A stretch of DNA of 64,000 nt from Candidatus Sabulitectum sp. Its GTDB lineage: Bacteria > Fermentibacterota > Fermentibacteria > Fermentibacterales > JCC-6. A model generated the notes under the pieces. The model made no database searches and was not told the origin of the DNA. It worked only from the letters and a program-made list of their open reading frames with translations. A program made the position numbers and the translations under genes. Position 1 is the first letter of the stretch; each line of letters begins with the position of its first letter. This document shows positions 42,059 through 50,187 of the stretch, one piece after another. The DNA lies in NCBI GenBank assembly GCA_023139045.1, contig JAGLOJ010000038.1, positions 1-64,000 on the forward strand, given 5' to 3'.

Positions 42059-42262
42059 ATGTCAAGAAAAATAAGGGAACTCATTCAGATGCTCAGCAAA
42101 GCCGGGTTTATTGATAGAGGTGGTAAGGGAAATCATCGCAACTTCAAACACCCCATGGGTGTCCGTATCACGATCAGCGGTAATCCCGGAGCCGATGCTA
42201 AGAAGTATCAGGAACGATCTGTTGAAATGGCTATTTGTGAGGTGAATAATGAAAGCAAGTGA
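42059..42262 (+). CDS. hicA: HicA-type mRNA interferase toxin
   Basis: A 67-residue HicA: SRKIRELIQMLSKAGF, the catalytic-His segment GGKGNHRNFKHP and a double-stranded-RNA-binding-like fold with VRITISGNPGADAKKYQ. Family members cleave mRNA and tmRNA during translation. The N-terminus matches the subfamily at ATG 42059, which supports this start even though no ribosome-binding site can fit between promoter and ATG. It overlaps hicB by 14 bases. Confidence 0.9.
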   Translation: MSRKIRELIQMLSKAGFIDRGGKGNHRNFKHPMGVRITISGNPGADAKKYQERSVEMAICEVNNESK

Positions 42263-42602
42263 TCGATACATCAAATTAGTTGAGTGGTCCGATGAGGACC
42301 AGTGCTATGTGGGGACATGCCCCGGGCTTATGCTTGGTGGTGTTCACGGGGATGATGAAGCAATGGTGTATAAGGAGCTTTGTCGCACTGTTGAGGAGTG
42401 GGTCGAAGTATATGCAGTCGATGGAGATCCCGTGCCGGAACCAACTGCAGGTAAAGAGTACTCCGGCAAATTTGTAGTTCGAGTTGGCAAGGATCTGCAC
42501 AAGATACTGGCTCTTAATGCTCTGCGTTCAGGAGAAAGTCTGAACTCTCACTGCGTACATCTACTCCGGGAAGATATTGCTTCCTGCGACCATAACCGAT
42601 GA
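42249..42602 (+). CDS. hicB: HicB-type antitoxin
   Basis: A 117-residue HicB: N-terminal RNase H-like domain (YIKLVEWSDEDQCYVGTCPG, GGVHGDDEAMVYKELCRTVEEW) and a C-terminal ribbon-helix-helix-like segment (FVVRVGKDLHKILALNALRS). It neutralises HicA and probably binds the repeats in the promoter. GAGGTG inside hicA is its ribosome-binding site. Confidence 0.9.
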   Translation: MKASDRYIKLVEWSDEDQCYVGTCPGLMLGGVHGDDEAMVYKELCRTVEEWVEVYAVDGDPVPEPTAGKEYSGKFVVRVGKDLHKILALNALRSGESLNSHCVHLLREDIASCDHNR

Positions 42603-42668
42603 CCCAATGTTCTTATTCGTATGTATCAGAAAACTGTTGGAGCAGAACTTATACTGTTGGAGGGTGTT

Positions 42669-45419
42669 ATGACTGATCGCCTGCTTGTTAGTGATGTGGG
42701 AAGTACAACTACAAAACTTCTTCTTCTTGAGGTTGGTAACAGAGAGTTTAAAGCCCTTGGTTCAGTGGCTATCGGCACTACAGTTGAGAAACCTTCAGAG
42801 GATGTCTGCATTGGCTTTTTCAAGGGGCTTGAAGAACTTTCAGGAAAAACAGGGATAGAGCTTCTTGATGAAGGTGGTTCTCTGACTGTTCCCTACTACA
42901 CCACCAGTTCCGCTGGGGGTGGTCTTCAGATACTTGTAATCGCTCTTGCATCATCCGACTCCGGCAGCATGGCCAAGGCAGTTGCTTTCAGCGCAGGCGG
43001 TGTTGTTCTTGATTCCTTTGCCATCGATGATGATATGCCCAGAGTAGAGAAGATCCGGCGGATGAAACATCTCTCTCCCGACCTGGTTGTAATGGCAGGA
43101 GGCTATGATAACGGGGCAATAGCCGGTGTTGTGAACATGGCGCAGCTTGTTGCTTTTTCCAAACCGAAATCCAAATTCGGTGGTGGCAAACTGCCCCTGG
43201 TTTTTTGTGGTAATCCGCAGGTAAGACCATTCATTACCGGTATGCTCGGAGACTTGTTTTCACTTTCGTTTACTGACAATATCCGGCCTGATGGCTTGAA
43301 CTTCAATCTGAAGCCTGCGATTTCCGAGGTTCACAGGTTATTCATGGATCATGTGATGCAGATGGCGCCGGGATATTCCAGGCTCTCAGAAATGACAACA
43401 TCACCCATCATACCCACACCTGCCGGCGTTGACAGAATTCTTGAAAGGTACACCTCTCATATTAAAGGTAATGTGGTTCTTGCGGATATGGGTGGTGCTA
43501 CAACCGATATTTTCAGCAACATCCGGAGTGGATTCCAGAGAACTGTCGCTGCCAATACCGGTATGAGTTACAGCCTTTCAAACATTATCAGGGAGGCCGG
43601 CCCCGACAGGGTCTTTGTTCACATTCCAAATGTTGATGAGGGAGTTGCCAGAAACTGGATACTCAGTAAAACTCTTTTTCCAACAACAGTCCCGGCGGAT
43701 GAGACCTCGGAAGCAGTTGAATGCGCTGCTGCCGCAGAGGGAATGCAACTGGCATGGAGACACCATCTGGAGATCGGTTACGACAGATCCAGGGTCGGGT
43801 TCACCGAACGGGCAAAACGGCTTGGCAAATGCAAATTCGATGAAGCATTCAAGACGGTCGAGGGGGATCCCTTCAGAATATCTGACATCTCAACCATAAT
43901 CGGTGCCGGCGGTGTTATGGCGCATGCCACACCAAGAAGGGCTGCATGGATTCTTGCGTCGGGCTTCCGTCCTAAAGGCCTTACCGCTCTCATGGTTGAC
44001 AGGCATTTTCAGAGCCCTCACATGGGCGTTCTGGCAGAGAAATACCCCCATGAGGCTCTCAAGTACTACAGAGAACAATGCCTTTACACTGTGTGCCGGG
44101 TTTACTCTCCGCTGAACAAGGTAAGAAGCCTTAAGGTAAAAACAGCTGACTCTGTTGTGAAAGTCGATTCCGGCAGATGTTTCTACCTCGAGAGCTGCCG
44201 AGGGGTGAGTATTCCAGGAGCTTCCCTTCCAGATGATGATGTGCCATTGCTTATTGACTTGCGTTTTGGAGATGAGCTTCTTCCCATGGACTTTCTTGAA
44301 GAACCGGCAGAATTCAAGGAGCAACCAGCCCTGCCGTCTGCACCAGTTCCAGAAATGAGAGAAAGAGAAATCAACAGGGAGTTCAGCCTTGCATATGCCG
44401 GTGAGATACAGGTAAAAGAAGGTGATTCCGTGGTTCCAGGTGATATTCTTGGAACCAATAGACTGGTGCCGCCAAGGGTGTATTTCGTTGATGCCAGAGG
44501 GCATGTTGGGTACGACAGGAATGACATTTCTGATGAAGTTGTAATGGGTGGAATCAAGGTAAAAGAGGGGGACAGGGTAAATATTAACAGTGAAGTCTTT
44601 GCTCTTTCTATTGGCCACGGCATAACAGGGTATCGAAGCTCAATGCGAAGCCCTGTTCGAGGAATTGTTCACTCCATAGTTTCTCCGGGAATGATAATCC
44701 TCAGGGAAATACAGGATTATGACGGTAAGCCGCATTATGTGAATGTTGCCAGGCTGCTTGGCCTGAAACCAAAAAGGATTACCGCCAACATGAAGGTGCG
44801 TCTTGGAGACTTTGTTGAACACTCTCAGACGATTGCGATAGGGGAAAAGCTCAAGAGAGTGGAATCACCTGCAACAGGCACAGTACTGGAAATAGACAGG
44901 AAAACAGGCATTGTAACCATTCAGTACATTTTGAAACCGGTTTATATCCATTCTCCAATGCAGGGAGTGGTTACTGAAGCCGATCGTGTGATGTCTGCAA
45001 GTGTAAGGTCCAGAGGTCTTATCGTTCCCGGTATTGCCGGATTCGGAAGGATGTGCTGGGGCAGGCTCACAATTGATTCCCTGGAGAAAGATGCTGTTGT
45101 TCTGCTTGACAGGCCTCTTTCCTCTTCCTTCCTTGAAAAAGCGGTAGAGGCCGGAGTGTCCGGCATAATCGCCCCCTCTATGAAAGGAAAAGACCTGGTC
45201 GATTTTCTTGGTGAAGAACCGGGTGTGATACTTACCGGCTCCGAAGATATTCCCCTTTCACTGATTCTGCTGAACGGGATGGGTAGTGTATCAATGGATA
45301 GGGTACTTTTTGAGTCTCTTTCCACCAATGCCGGCAGGAATTGCGTCATGTTTACAACAACCAGGCTTAGAGCCGGGGTGGAAAGACCCTTTGTTCTTTT
45401 GCAGACAGAGGGGGAGTAA
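42669..45419 (+). CDS. Large MutL/GlmL-like ASKHA ATPase with C-terminal extension
   Basis: The first 450 residues match the GlmL/MutL family, an actin-fold ATPase found with glutamate mutase and other B12 mutases: LLVSDVGSTTTKLLLLEVG, YTTSSAGGGLQILV, LVVMAGGYDNG, and VLADMGGATTDIFS. Here it continues to 916 residues. The C-terminal half has three beta-rich barrel-sandwich-like stretches (VKEGDSVVPGDILGTN, VKEGDRVNINSEVF, HSPMQGVVTEADRVM) of the biotinyl-domain type. No mutase is encoded nearby, so the client is unknown. GGAGGGTG precedes ATG 42669; earlier starts add 16 residues. Rubredoxin overlaps its stop. Confidence 0.75.
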   Translation: MTDRLLVSDVGSTTTKLLLLEVGNREFKALGSVAIGTTVEKPSEDVCIGFFKGLEELSGKTGIELLDEGGSLTVPYYTTSSAGGGLQILVIALASSDSGSMAKAVAFSAGGVVLDSFAIDDDMPRVEKIRRMKHLSPDLVVMAGGYDNGAIAGVVNMAQLVAFSKPKSKFGGGKLPLVFCGNPQVRPFITGMLGDLFSLSFTDNIRPDGLNFNLKPAISEVHRLFMDHVMQMAPGYSRLSEMTTSPIIPTPAGVDRILERYTSHIKGNVVLADMGGATTDIFSNIRSGFQRTVAANTGMSYSLSNIIREAGPDRVFVHIPNVDEGVARNWILSKTLFPTTVPADETSEAVECAAAAEGMQLAWRHHLEIGYDRSRVGFTERAKRLGKCKFDEAFKTVEGDPFRISDISTIIGAGGVMAHATPRRAAWILASGFRPKGLTALMVDRHFQSPHMGVLAEKYPHEALKYYREQCLYTVCRVYSPLNKVRSLKVKTADSVVKVDSGRCFYLESCRGVSIPGASLPDDDVPLLIDLRFGDELLPMDFLEEPAEFKEQPALPSAPVPEMREREINREFSLAYAGEIQVKEGDSVVPGDILGTNRLVPPRVYFVDARGHVGYDRNDISDEVVMGGIKVKEGDRVNINSEVFALSIGHGITGYRSSMRSPVRGIVHSIVSPGMIILREIQDYDGKPHYVNVARLLGLKPKRITANMKVRLGDFVEHSQTIAIGEKLKRVESPATGTVLEIDRKTGIVTIQYILKPVYIHSPMQGVVTEADRVMSASVRSRGLIVPGIAGFGRMCWGRLTIDSLEKDAVVLLDRPLSSSFLEKAVEAGVSGIIAPSMKGKDLVDFLGEEPGVILTGSEDIPLSLILLNGMGSVSMDRVLFESLSTNAGRNCVMFTTTRLRAGVERPFVLLQTEGE

Positions 45420-45592
45420 TGGTTTGGGAGTGCCAGGCATGCAGCTATATCTACGATTCAAGGAAGGTTGGCGAAACGGCAGAAGATCCTGTAAAGGTAC
45501 CATCACCTGCTGATCTTCCGGAAGACTGGGTGTGTCCTGTTTGCGGTGTGGGGTCTGAATTTCTGGAAGAGGTTTCAGGCAGGAGCAGCTAA
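45419..45592 (+). CDS. Rubredoxin-like protein
   Basis: The product has 57 residues with the two rubredoxin knuckles, CQAC at residues 5-8 and CPVCG near residue 41, plus the aromatic W3 and the ADLPEDWVCP segment. It binds a single iron and transfers electrons, typically in anaerobes for oxygen or peroxide detoxification. The ATG shares its A with the stop of the preceding gene (TAATG), so the two are coupled. Confidence 0.9.
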   Translation: MVWECQACSYIYDSRKVGETAEDPVKVPSPADLPEDWVCPVCGVGSEFLEEVSGRSS

Positions 45593-45625
45593 TTGAGTGC
45601 TGTCTATTTGCTTCGGTTTCAGGGG

Positions 45626-45654
45626 TTGACCGATTGCTGAAAACCGTTTAAATT
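45626..45654 (+). promoter_or_regulatory. Promoter of tRNA-Phe
   Basis: TTGACC at 45626-45631, a 17-base spacer and TAAATT at 45649-45654. Transcription would begin near 45661, six bases before the tRNA. Confidence 0.6.
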
Positions 45655-45666
45655 ACTGCCTCCGGT

Positions 45667-45742
<76 letters not shown>

Positions 45743-45749
45743 TTCTTTT

Positions 45750-46157
45750 TTATTTTCCGGGGGAGTTTTCTTCTTTAAGCTCCTCCAGCATCTTTTCGAT
45801 CCTCCTTATTCTCACTGCAGAATTGTTCATCTGAAACTCAATGGTGTTCAGTATCCAGAATTGAAAGTGTTCAACTTTCTGCTGTCTGTGTATCATCCAG
45901 ATTATCTTCATGGAGACAAGCAGAAGAGCAATTTCAACACTGAACAGTTCGGGTATGAAGTCGATACTGATGTGAAGAGCATGGCGCATTACATCAAAGG
46001 AGAAGAAAAGAACAACAAGAGTCGCGAATGCAATGTTAATTGCTTTTTCCTTCCTTGCTGTGGCTGTACCTCCTATCTGTCCAAGAACTTTCCTGACGGA
46101 TTCTTTCTCATTCTTGTACTGATTAATTTCATTCTGCATGCTGTTGGAGTCTGTCAT
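45750..46157 (-). CDS. Small membrane protein with two helices and a C-terminal coiled coil
   Basis: A 135-residue protein with a charged N-terminal helix, two hydrophobic segments (AINIAFATLVVLFFSFDVM and LFSVEIALLLVSMKIIWMI) and a C-terminal helix with heptad-like spacing (MNNSAVRIRRIEKMLEELKE). No family recognised. It is convergent with tRNA-Phe, seven bases away. Confidence 0.6.
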   Translation of the reverse strand: MTDSNSMQNEINQYKNEKESVRKVLGQIGGTATARKEKAINIAFATLVVLFFSFDVMRHALHISIDFIPELFSVEIALLLVSMKIIWMIHRQQKVEHFQFWILNTIEFQMNNSAVRIRRIEKMLEELKEENSPGK

Positions 46158-46229
46158 ATTCTTCCTTTCTCTTCTATTTCAAATAGATATATTCCTTGAA
46201 GCATAAACATATTAAGGACAGTATTCGCA

Positions 46230-47303
46230 TTGAAGATAGTACAAATAGTCAACAGCATTACAGCCGGTGGAGCAGAACGACTTGTTCTGGATCTTCATCG
46301 GGAGTATCGGCGGATGGGACATCAATCGTATGTTGCTGCTCTGTCCGGCAGTGAGCGGGTTGAGGGGGAAGATGGTTTCTGGTGTACAGGGTGCAAATCT
46401 CCGTATGCCCCTCCTGCTTCAGGCAGGCTTTCCAGTTTTTTCAGATGTGAACCACTGGCCAGTGCAGACATTGCTCATGTTCATCTGTTCCCATCTCTTC
46501 TTCGGGTTCCCGGAGCGCTTCTGCGGGCTGGCTGGAGGGGCAGACTTTTTGCCTCGGAGCACAGCACATCCAACCGAAGACGAGGAACCTTGTGGGGAAA
46601 CGTTGCCGACAACTTCACATACCGGCGTTATGAAAAGATTGTGTGTGTAAGTGAAGCGGTAAGAGAAGCTGTTGTAACCTGGAAGCCTGTTCTGCAGAAT
46701 AAAGCTGTTGTAATTCCCAATGGGGCGAGACTTGACCTATTCAAATCTGAGGGGAGAACCGGTTTTCACGATCCTCCTGTAATTCTCTCTGTTGGTAGAT
46801 TAGCTCCCGCAAAAAACTACCGCACGGCTTTGAAGGCGGTTGCCGATCTGATTGATCGAACAGATCATGCGTTTAAATGGATGATAGCCGGAGACGGCGG
46901 CATGCGTACTGAACTGGAGGAGCTGGTCTCAGATTTGTCCCTGAACGGTGTTGTCGAGTTTCTCGGTACCTGTGATGACATTCCTCAGTTGATGAGAGAT
47001 TCCGACATTTTCTTCATCCCCTCTCTCTGGGAGGGCTTTGGTATCGCCGCAGTGGAAGCCATGGCATCCGGGCTGCCGGTCGTTGCAAGTGATGTTTCCG
47101 GACTGAGGGAAGTCGTCGGGAGTGAAGCTGGTCTGCTTGTTGATCCTGCATCTGTTGAAGATATGTCTGTGGCATTGAAAAAACTGATTTGCGACTCGGA
47201 TACAGCACTCGAAATGGGTTCACACGGACCGGAAAAGGCATCAAACTATTCGCTTGAAGCCTGCGCTGTATCACACATTAATTTGTTCAGGGATAGACAA
47301 TAA
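46230..47303 (+). CDS. Glycosyltransferase family 4 protein
   Basis: The product has 357 residues and the GT-B fold. The N-terminal VNSITAGGAERLVLDLHREY matches the acceptor domain of GT4 enzymes. The C-terminal domain has ILSVGRLAPAKNYRTAL and the nucleotide-sugar EX7E motif in PSLWEGFGIAAVEAMASGLP. The acceptor cannot be told; a polysaccharide or glycolipid is usual. The start is TTG 46230. The 3' end overlaps selD on the other strand by 17 bases. Confidence 0.88.
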   Translation: MKIVQIVNSITAGGAERLVLDLHREYRRMGHQSYVAALSGSERVEGEDGFWCTGCKSPYAPPASGRLSSFFRCEPLASADIAHVHLFPSLLRVPGALLRAGWRGRLFASEHSTSNRRRGTLWGNVADNFTYRRYEKIVCVSEAVREAVVTWKPVLQNKAVVIPNGARLDLFKSEGRTGFHDPPVILSVGRLAPAKNYRTALKAVADLIDRTDHAFKWMIAGDGGMRTELEELVSDLSLNGVVEFLGTCDDIPQLMRDSDIFFIPSLWEGFGIAAVEAMASGLPVVASDVSGLREVVGSEAGLLVDPASVEDMSVALKKLICDSDTALEMGSHGPEKASNYSLEACAVSHINLFRDRQ

Positions 47304-48318
47304 GTCTGGGCTGACCTTTACCGGGATCTTCCACTACTCGACCGATTATGGTTGTCTCTTCATTGCCGCATTCTCGAAGGGCAGAAACTGCCTCTTCCAC
47401 CTGATCGGCGCGGACAGCGGCAAGGAGCCCTCCGGAAGTCTGGGCATCAAACAGAATGTCAGCCAGATTTTCACTGATATCTGAATCGATGTAGGCGTTC
47501 TCACCAACATATTTGCGATTCTGGGCAGAGCCACCGGGGAAGTAATCCTCTACATAGTTCATCACACCGGCGAAGAGAGGAATGTCTTCAGCATTGAACA
47601 CAAGCCCCACATTCGCTGATTTTGCGAACGCCAGAGAATGTCCCATAAGACCGAAGCCGGTGATATCCGTCATAGCACTCACATCGTACTCGTTCAGTAC
47701 ATCGGAGGCGTACATGTTCAATCTTTCCATGGAGGCGATCAGCGGCCCCATTATCTCAGGTTTCAGAGGTGCAGCTTTGTTTGCAGTGGTCAGAATACCT
47801 GAGCCGATGGGTTTTGTGAGGATCAGGATGTCTCCAGGCCTTGCCATGGAGTTTGTCATCACTTTTTCCGGGTGAATTATGCCGGTTACGCTGAGACCGA
47901 AAACAACCTCATCCTGCTCGGCCGTGTGGCCTCCAACAAGAACCACGCCAGCTTCAACAAGCTTCTCGCTGGAACCTGTCATTATCTCCTCGATAACTTC
48001 GACTTTAAGCTTTCCTCCGGGGAAGCAGAGGAGGTTCATTGCAGTGAGGGCTTTTCCACCCATGGCCCATATATCTGACAGGGAATTGGCCGCCGCAATT
48101 CTTCCATAGGTCCGTGGATCGCCCACTACAGGGGAAAAGAAGTCCACTGTCTGAACCAGAGCAGTTGTCTCATTGATTCTGTACACCCCTGCGTCGTCCA
48201 TAGTGTCCATTCCCACAATAAGATCAGGACTGGATATTCTGGGGAGCTTTTCAAGTATTCCCGACAGCCTGCCGGGAGCCATTTTACCTGCTCAACCGGC
48301 GCAGGCGGCGTAATCCAT
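47287..48318 (-). CDS. selD: Selenide, water dikinase, predicted selenoprotein (in-frame UGA = Sec)
   Basis: SelD makes selenophosphate for selenocysteine and selenouridine synthesis. The core is typical (DAGVYRI, TVDFFSPVVGDPRTYG, VLVGGHTAEQDEVVFG, SAMTDITGFGLMGH, DAQTSGGLL). The conventional ATG at 48282 would start after the active site. Reading upstream gives MDYAACAG-TGA-AGKMAPGRLSGILEKL: the TGA at 48292-48294 stands exactly where E. coli has Cys17, with the essential Lys three residues later (Cys17/Lys20 spacing). A SECIS-like hairpin follows. From ATG 48318 the product is 343 residues, near E. coli's 347. No stop separates it from the upstream Cys-rich segment. Confidence 0.9.
48259..48277 (-). 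promoter_or_regulatory. SECIS-like hairpin after the selD UGA
   Basis: On the minus strand, 14 bases after the UGA, TCCCG (48277-48273) pairs with CGGGA (48263-48259). The apical part GC-AGGCT-GT closely resembles the E. coli fdhF element GC-AGGTCT-GC, including the conserved GG in the loop. Spacing and loop fit a bacterial SECIS that binds SelB. Confidence 0.75.
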
Positions 48319-48468
48319 CAGGTTTACACCTGTGGAATTAACTCGCGCTGTTTCTGATATCCTCTCACAGTAAGTGGAAGATTTTGTCCGCCGGTGAAAA
48401 TCTCTGCACTCGGTACAATTACCGTACCTTCTGCAGGAAATGTTGGGGCAGGGACAACTGGTTTTCAA
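48292..48468 (-). CDS. Cys-rich segment in frame with selD (possible N-terminal fusion)
   Basis: From a TTG at 48468 the frame reads LKTSCPCPNISCRRYGNC, then TECRDFHRRTKSSTYCER, then about 20 linker residues, and runs without a stop into the selD Sec codon. The spacing CPCPNxxC...GNCxxC...YC is that of small zinc-binding proteins of 35-60 residues. Either SelD carries an N-terminal Cys-rich domain here (about 393 residues in total), or a separate small gene overlaps. No good start lies between the two parts except ATG 48318. Confidence 0.5.
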   Translation of the reverse strand: MKTSCPCPNISCRRYGNCTECRDFHRRTKSSTYCERISETARVNSTGVNLMDYAACAG

Positions 48469-48565
48469 AGCACTTCTTTCTTTTCGACACAACACGATAC
48501 AACACAACAATGACGAAGGAAGGAATATACATCTTTTCTTCGTTTTATAAAACTCGGATTATCGT

Positions 48566-48919
48566 TCAGTAACTGTTTCCGTTTTGCATGAAAAATATGG
48601 AATCATCCTCAATTGAAATTCGAATTCGATCCCCGGTAATTCCATGGGTTACATATCCGAAGCTGCCTTCCAGTGATCTTCCGTCGGCAGGCTCCATACT
48701 AACGTGAAAGGCATCGTCTTTTGTGTATATGACAGAGAACTCCCGTTGTTCACCGGGGGCCATGTTCTGAATGGTCCAGCTGCTGTCACAGACTGCAATT
48801 GTTACAGATGTGCAGATCATATCTGAATTGTTTTCAATCAGAATCAGATTCCTGCTCCTGCGACATCCTGTGACTGCAAGAAGTACGATTATGATAACAG
48901 GAGTAAGTGCCCTTCTCAT
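48566..48919 (-). CDS. Small lipoprotein
   Basis: A 117-residue protein with signal peptide and lipobox AVTGC-R near residue 19. The mature part is beta-rich (LILIENNSDMICTSVTIAV, EQREFSVIYTKDD) and ends without a membrane anchor. AAGGAGG lies upstream of ATG 48919. It is divergent from the paralogue gene at 49035. Function unknown. Confidence 0.7.
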   Translation of the reverse strand: MRRALTPVIIIVLLAVTGCRRSRNLILIENNSDMICTSVTIAVCDSSWTIQNMAPGEQREFSVIYTKDDAFHVSMEPADGRSLEGSFGYVTHGITGDRIRISIEDDSIFFMQNGNSY

Positions 48920-48934
48920 ATGACCCTCCTTTTT

Positions 48935-49008
48935 CCGATTATGCAGAGACTTGAGAACATGTCAATACTTCTGCTCTGTACTGCGGGACATTTCCGTTGC
49001 ATAATCGG
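48935..49008. promoter_or_regulatory. Divergent promoter region with an 11-bp inverted repeat
   Basis: CCGATTATGCA (48935-48945) and TGCATAATCGG (48998-49008) are perfect inverted copies. Each contains CATAAT, a five-of-six -10 element, pointing outwards to the lipoprotein gene (minus) and the 49035 gene (plus). The start sites would lie a short distance before each ribosome-binding site. The two genes may share one regulator. Confidence 0.5.
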
Positions 49009-49034
49009 TAATCACTTACTTGGGGAGGTATATC

Positions 49035-50186
49035 TTGATCACTGTCTTTATGATCTGCGCAACACTTTTCTCAACGGCGGAGATAATTTCTGTTACCAAT
49101 GCTCCTGAAGATGATGGTTCTCTGCTTCTTGTTGAGTTTGACGGTGTGATGGAAACGCCTGATAACCTGATCGGTCTGCTTGTACAGCGAAGAGAGCCCG
49201 ATTCTGAGGAAGTAATCTGGGAAACGGTCATAGCAGAGGCGCTTCCACTGGAGAGCACAGAAATCATGGACGGTTATGATCCGGATTATCCAATATCTCC
49301 TATGACCTCATACCAGTACAGAACTGTTGTTCTTACAGCTGATGGAGATTCTCTTCACAGTGATATCTTCACGGGTGCTGAACTGGCCAGGGGGGAGTGG
49401 TTCAGCCCGAGCGAGATGCCAACCATGATTGGTAGTGCGCTTTTTCTCGGACTGATCTTTTTCTACTTCCACAAGGCGAAAAGGGGTGCAGAATTCTACC
49501 TCCGTCCAATTGCCGGTATCGAAGCTATTGATGAGGCAATAGGCAGAGCAACAGAAATGGGAAAACCTATTCTGTATGTACCCGGGCTTTCAACTATCAG
49601 CGATGTTGCAACAATTGCGAGTATTACCATACTTGGCAGGGTAGCCAAAAAGGTGGCTGAATACGGAACTCCGCTGCTGGTTCCAAACTGTGATCCCATT
49701 GTTTTCACCGTTTGTGAAGAAACAGTTCGCCAGGGGTATCTGGAGGCAGGAAGACCGGACGCATACGATAATGACAGTGTTTTCTTTCTCACCCAGAGCC
49801 AGTTCGCCTATGTGGCCGGTGTGAACGGAATCATGATGCGTGAAAAACCGGCAACAAACTTTTATCTGGGAATGTTCTGGGCAGAATCTTTGATTCTGGC
49901 TGAGACAGGTGCGCTGTCAGGGGCTATCCAGATCGCAGGTACTGATGCTGTTACTCAGCTTCCATTCTTCATAACAACCTGTGATTACACACTGATCGGT
50001 GAAGAACTCTATGCTGCAAGTGCTTACCTGGGCCGTGAGCCAAAGCAGCTTGGATCCATCAAAGGGCAGGATTCGTGCAAAGCTGTTATGATGAGTTTCA
50101 TTGCGCTGGGTATAGTTCTGAGCATTATCTATGCCATCACAGGGAATGAATCAGTGATGTTTCTTAGCCGCTTTATAAGTCTGTAA
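49035..50186 (+). CDS. Paralogue of cassette protein A (stand-alone)
   Basis: The protein has 383 residues: signal peptide (ITVFMICATLFSTA), a short fibronectin-III-like domain, a membrane helix (MIGSALFLGLIFFYFHKA), and a cytoplasmic alpha/beta domain about 90 percent identical by eye to that of the 32393 protein. The N-terminal half is strongly diverged and lacks the Glu/Pro-rich linker. I start at TTG 49035, seven bases after GGGGAGG; TTG 49020 would precede that site. No B, C or D partner is nearby; two acetyltransferase genes follow directly. Confidence 0.72.
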   Translation: MITVFMICATLFSTAEIISVTNAPEDDGSLLLVEFDGVMETPDNLIGLLVQRREPDSEEVIWETVIAEALPLESTEIMDGYDPDYPISPMTSYQYRTVVLTADGDSLHSDIFTGAELARGEWFSPSEMPTMIGSALFLGLIFFYFHKAKRGAEFYLRPIAGIEAIDEAIGRATEMGKPILYVPGLSTISDVATIASITILGRVAKKVAEYGTPLLVPNCDPIVFTVCEETVRQGYLEAGRPDAYDNDSVFFLTQSQFAYVAGVNGIMMREKPATNFYLGMFWAESLILAETGALSGAIQIAGTDAVTQLPFFITTCDYTLIGEELYAASAYLGREPKQLGSIKGQDSCKAVMMSFIALGIVLSIIYAITGNESVMFLSRFISL

Positions 50187-50187
50187 G

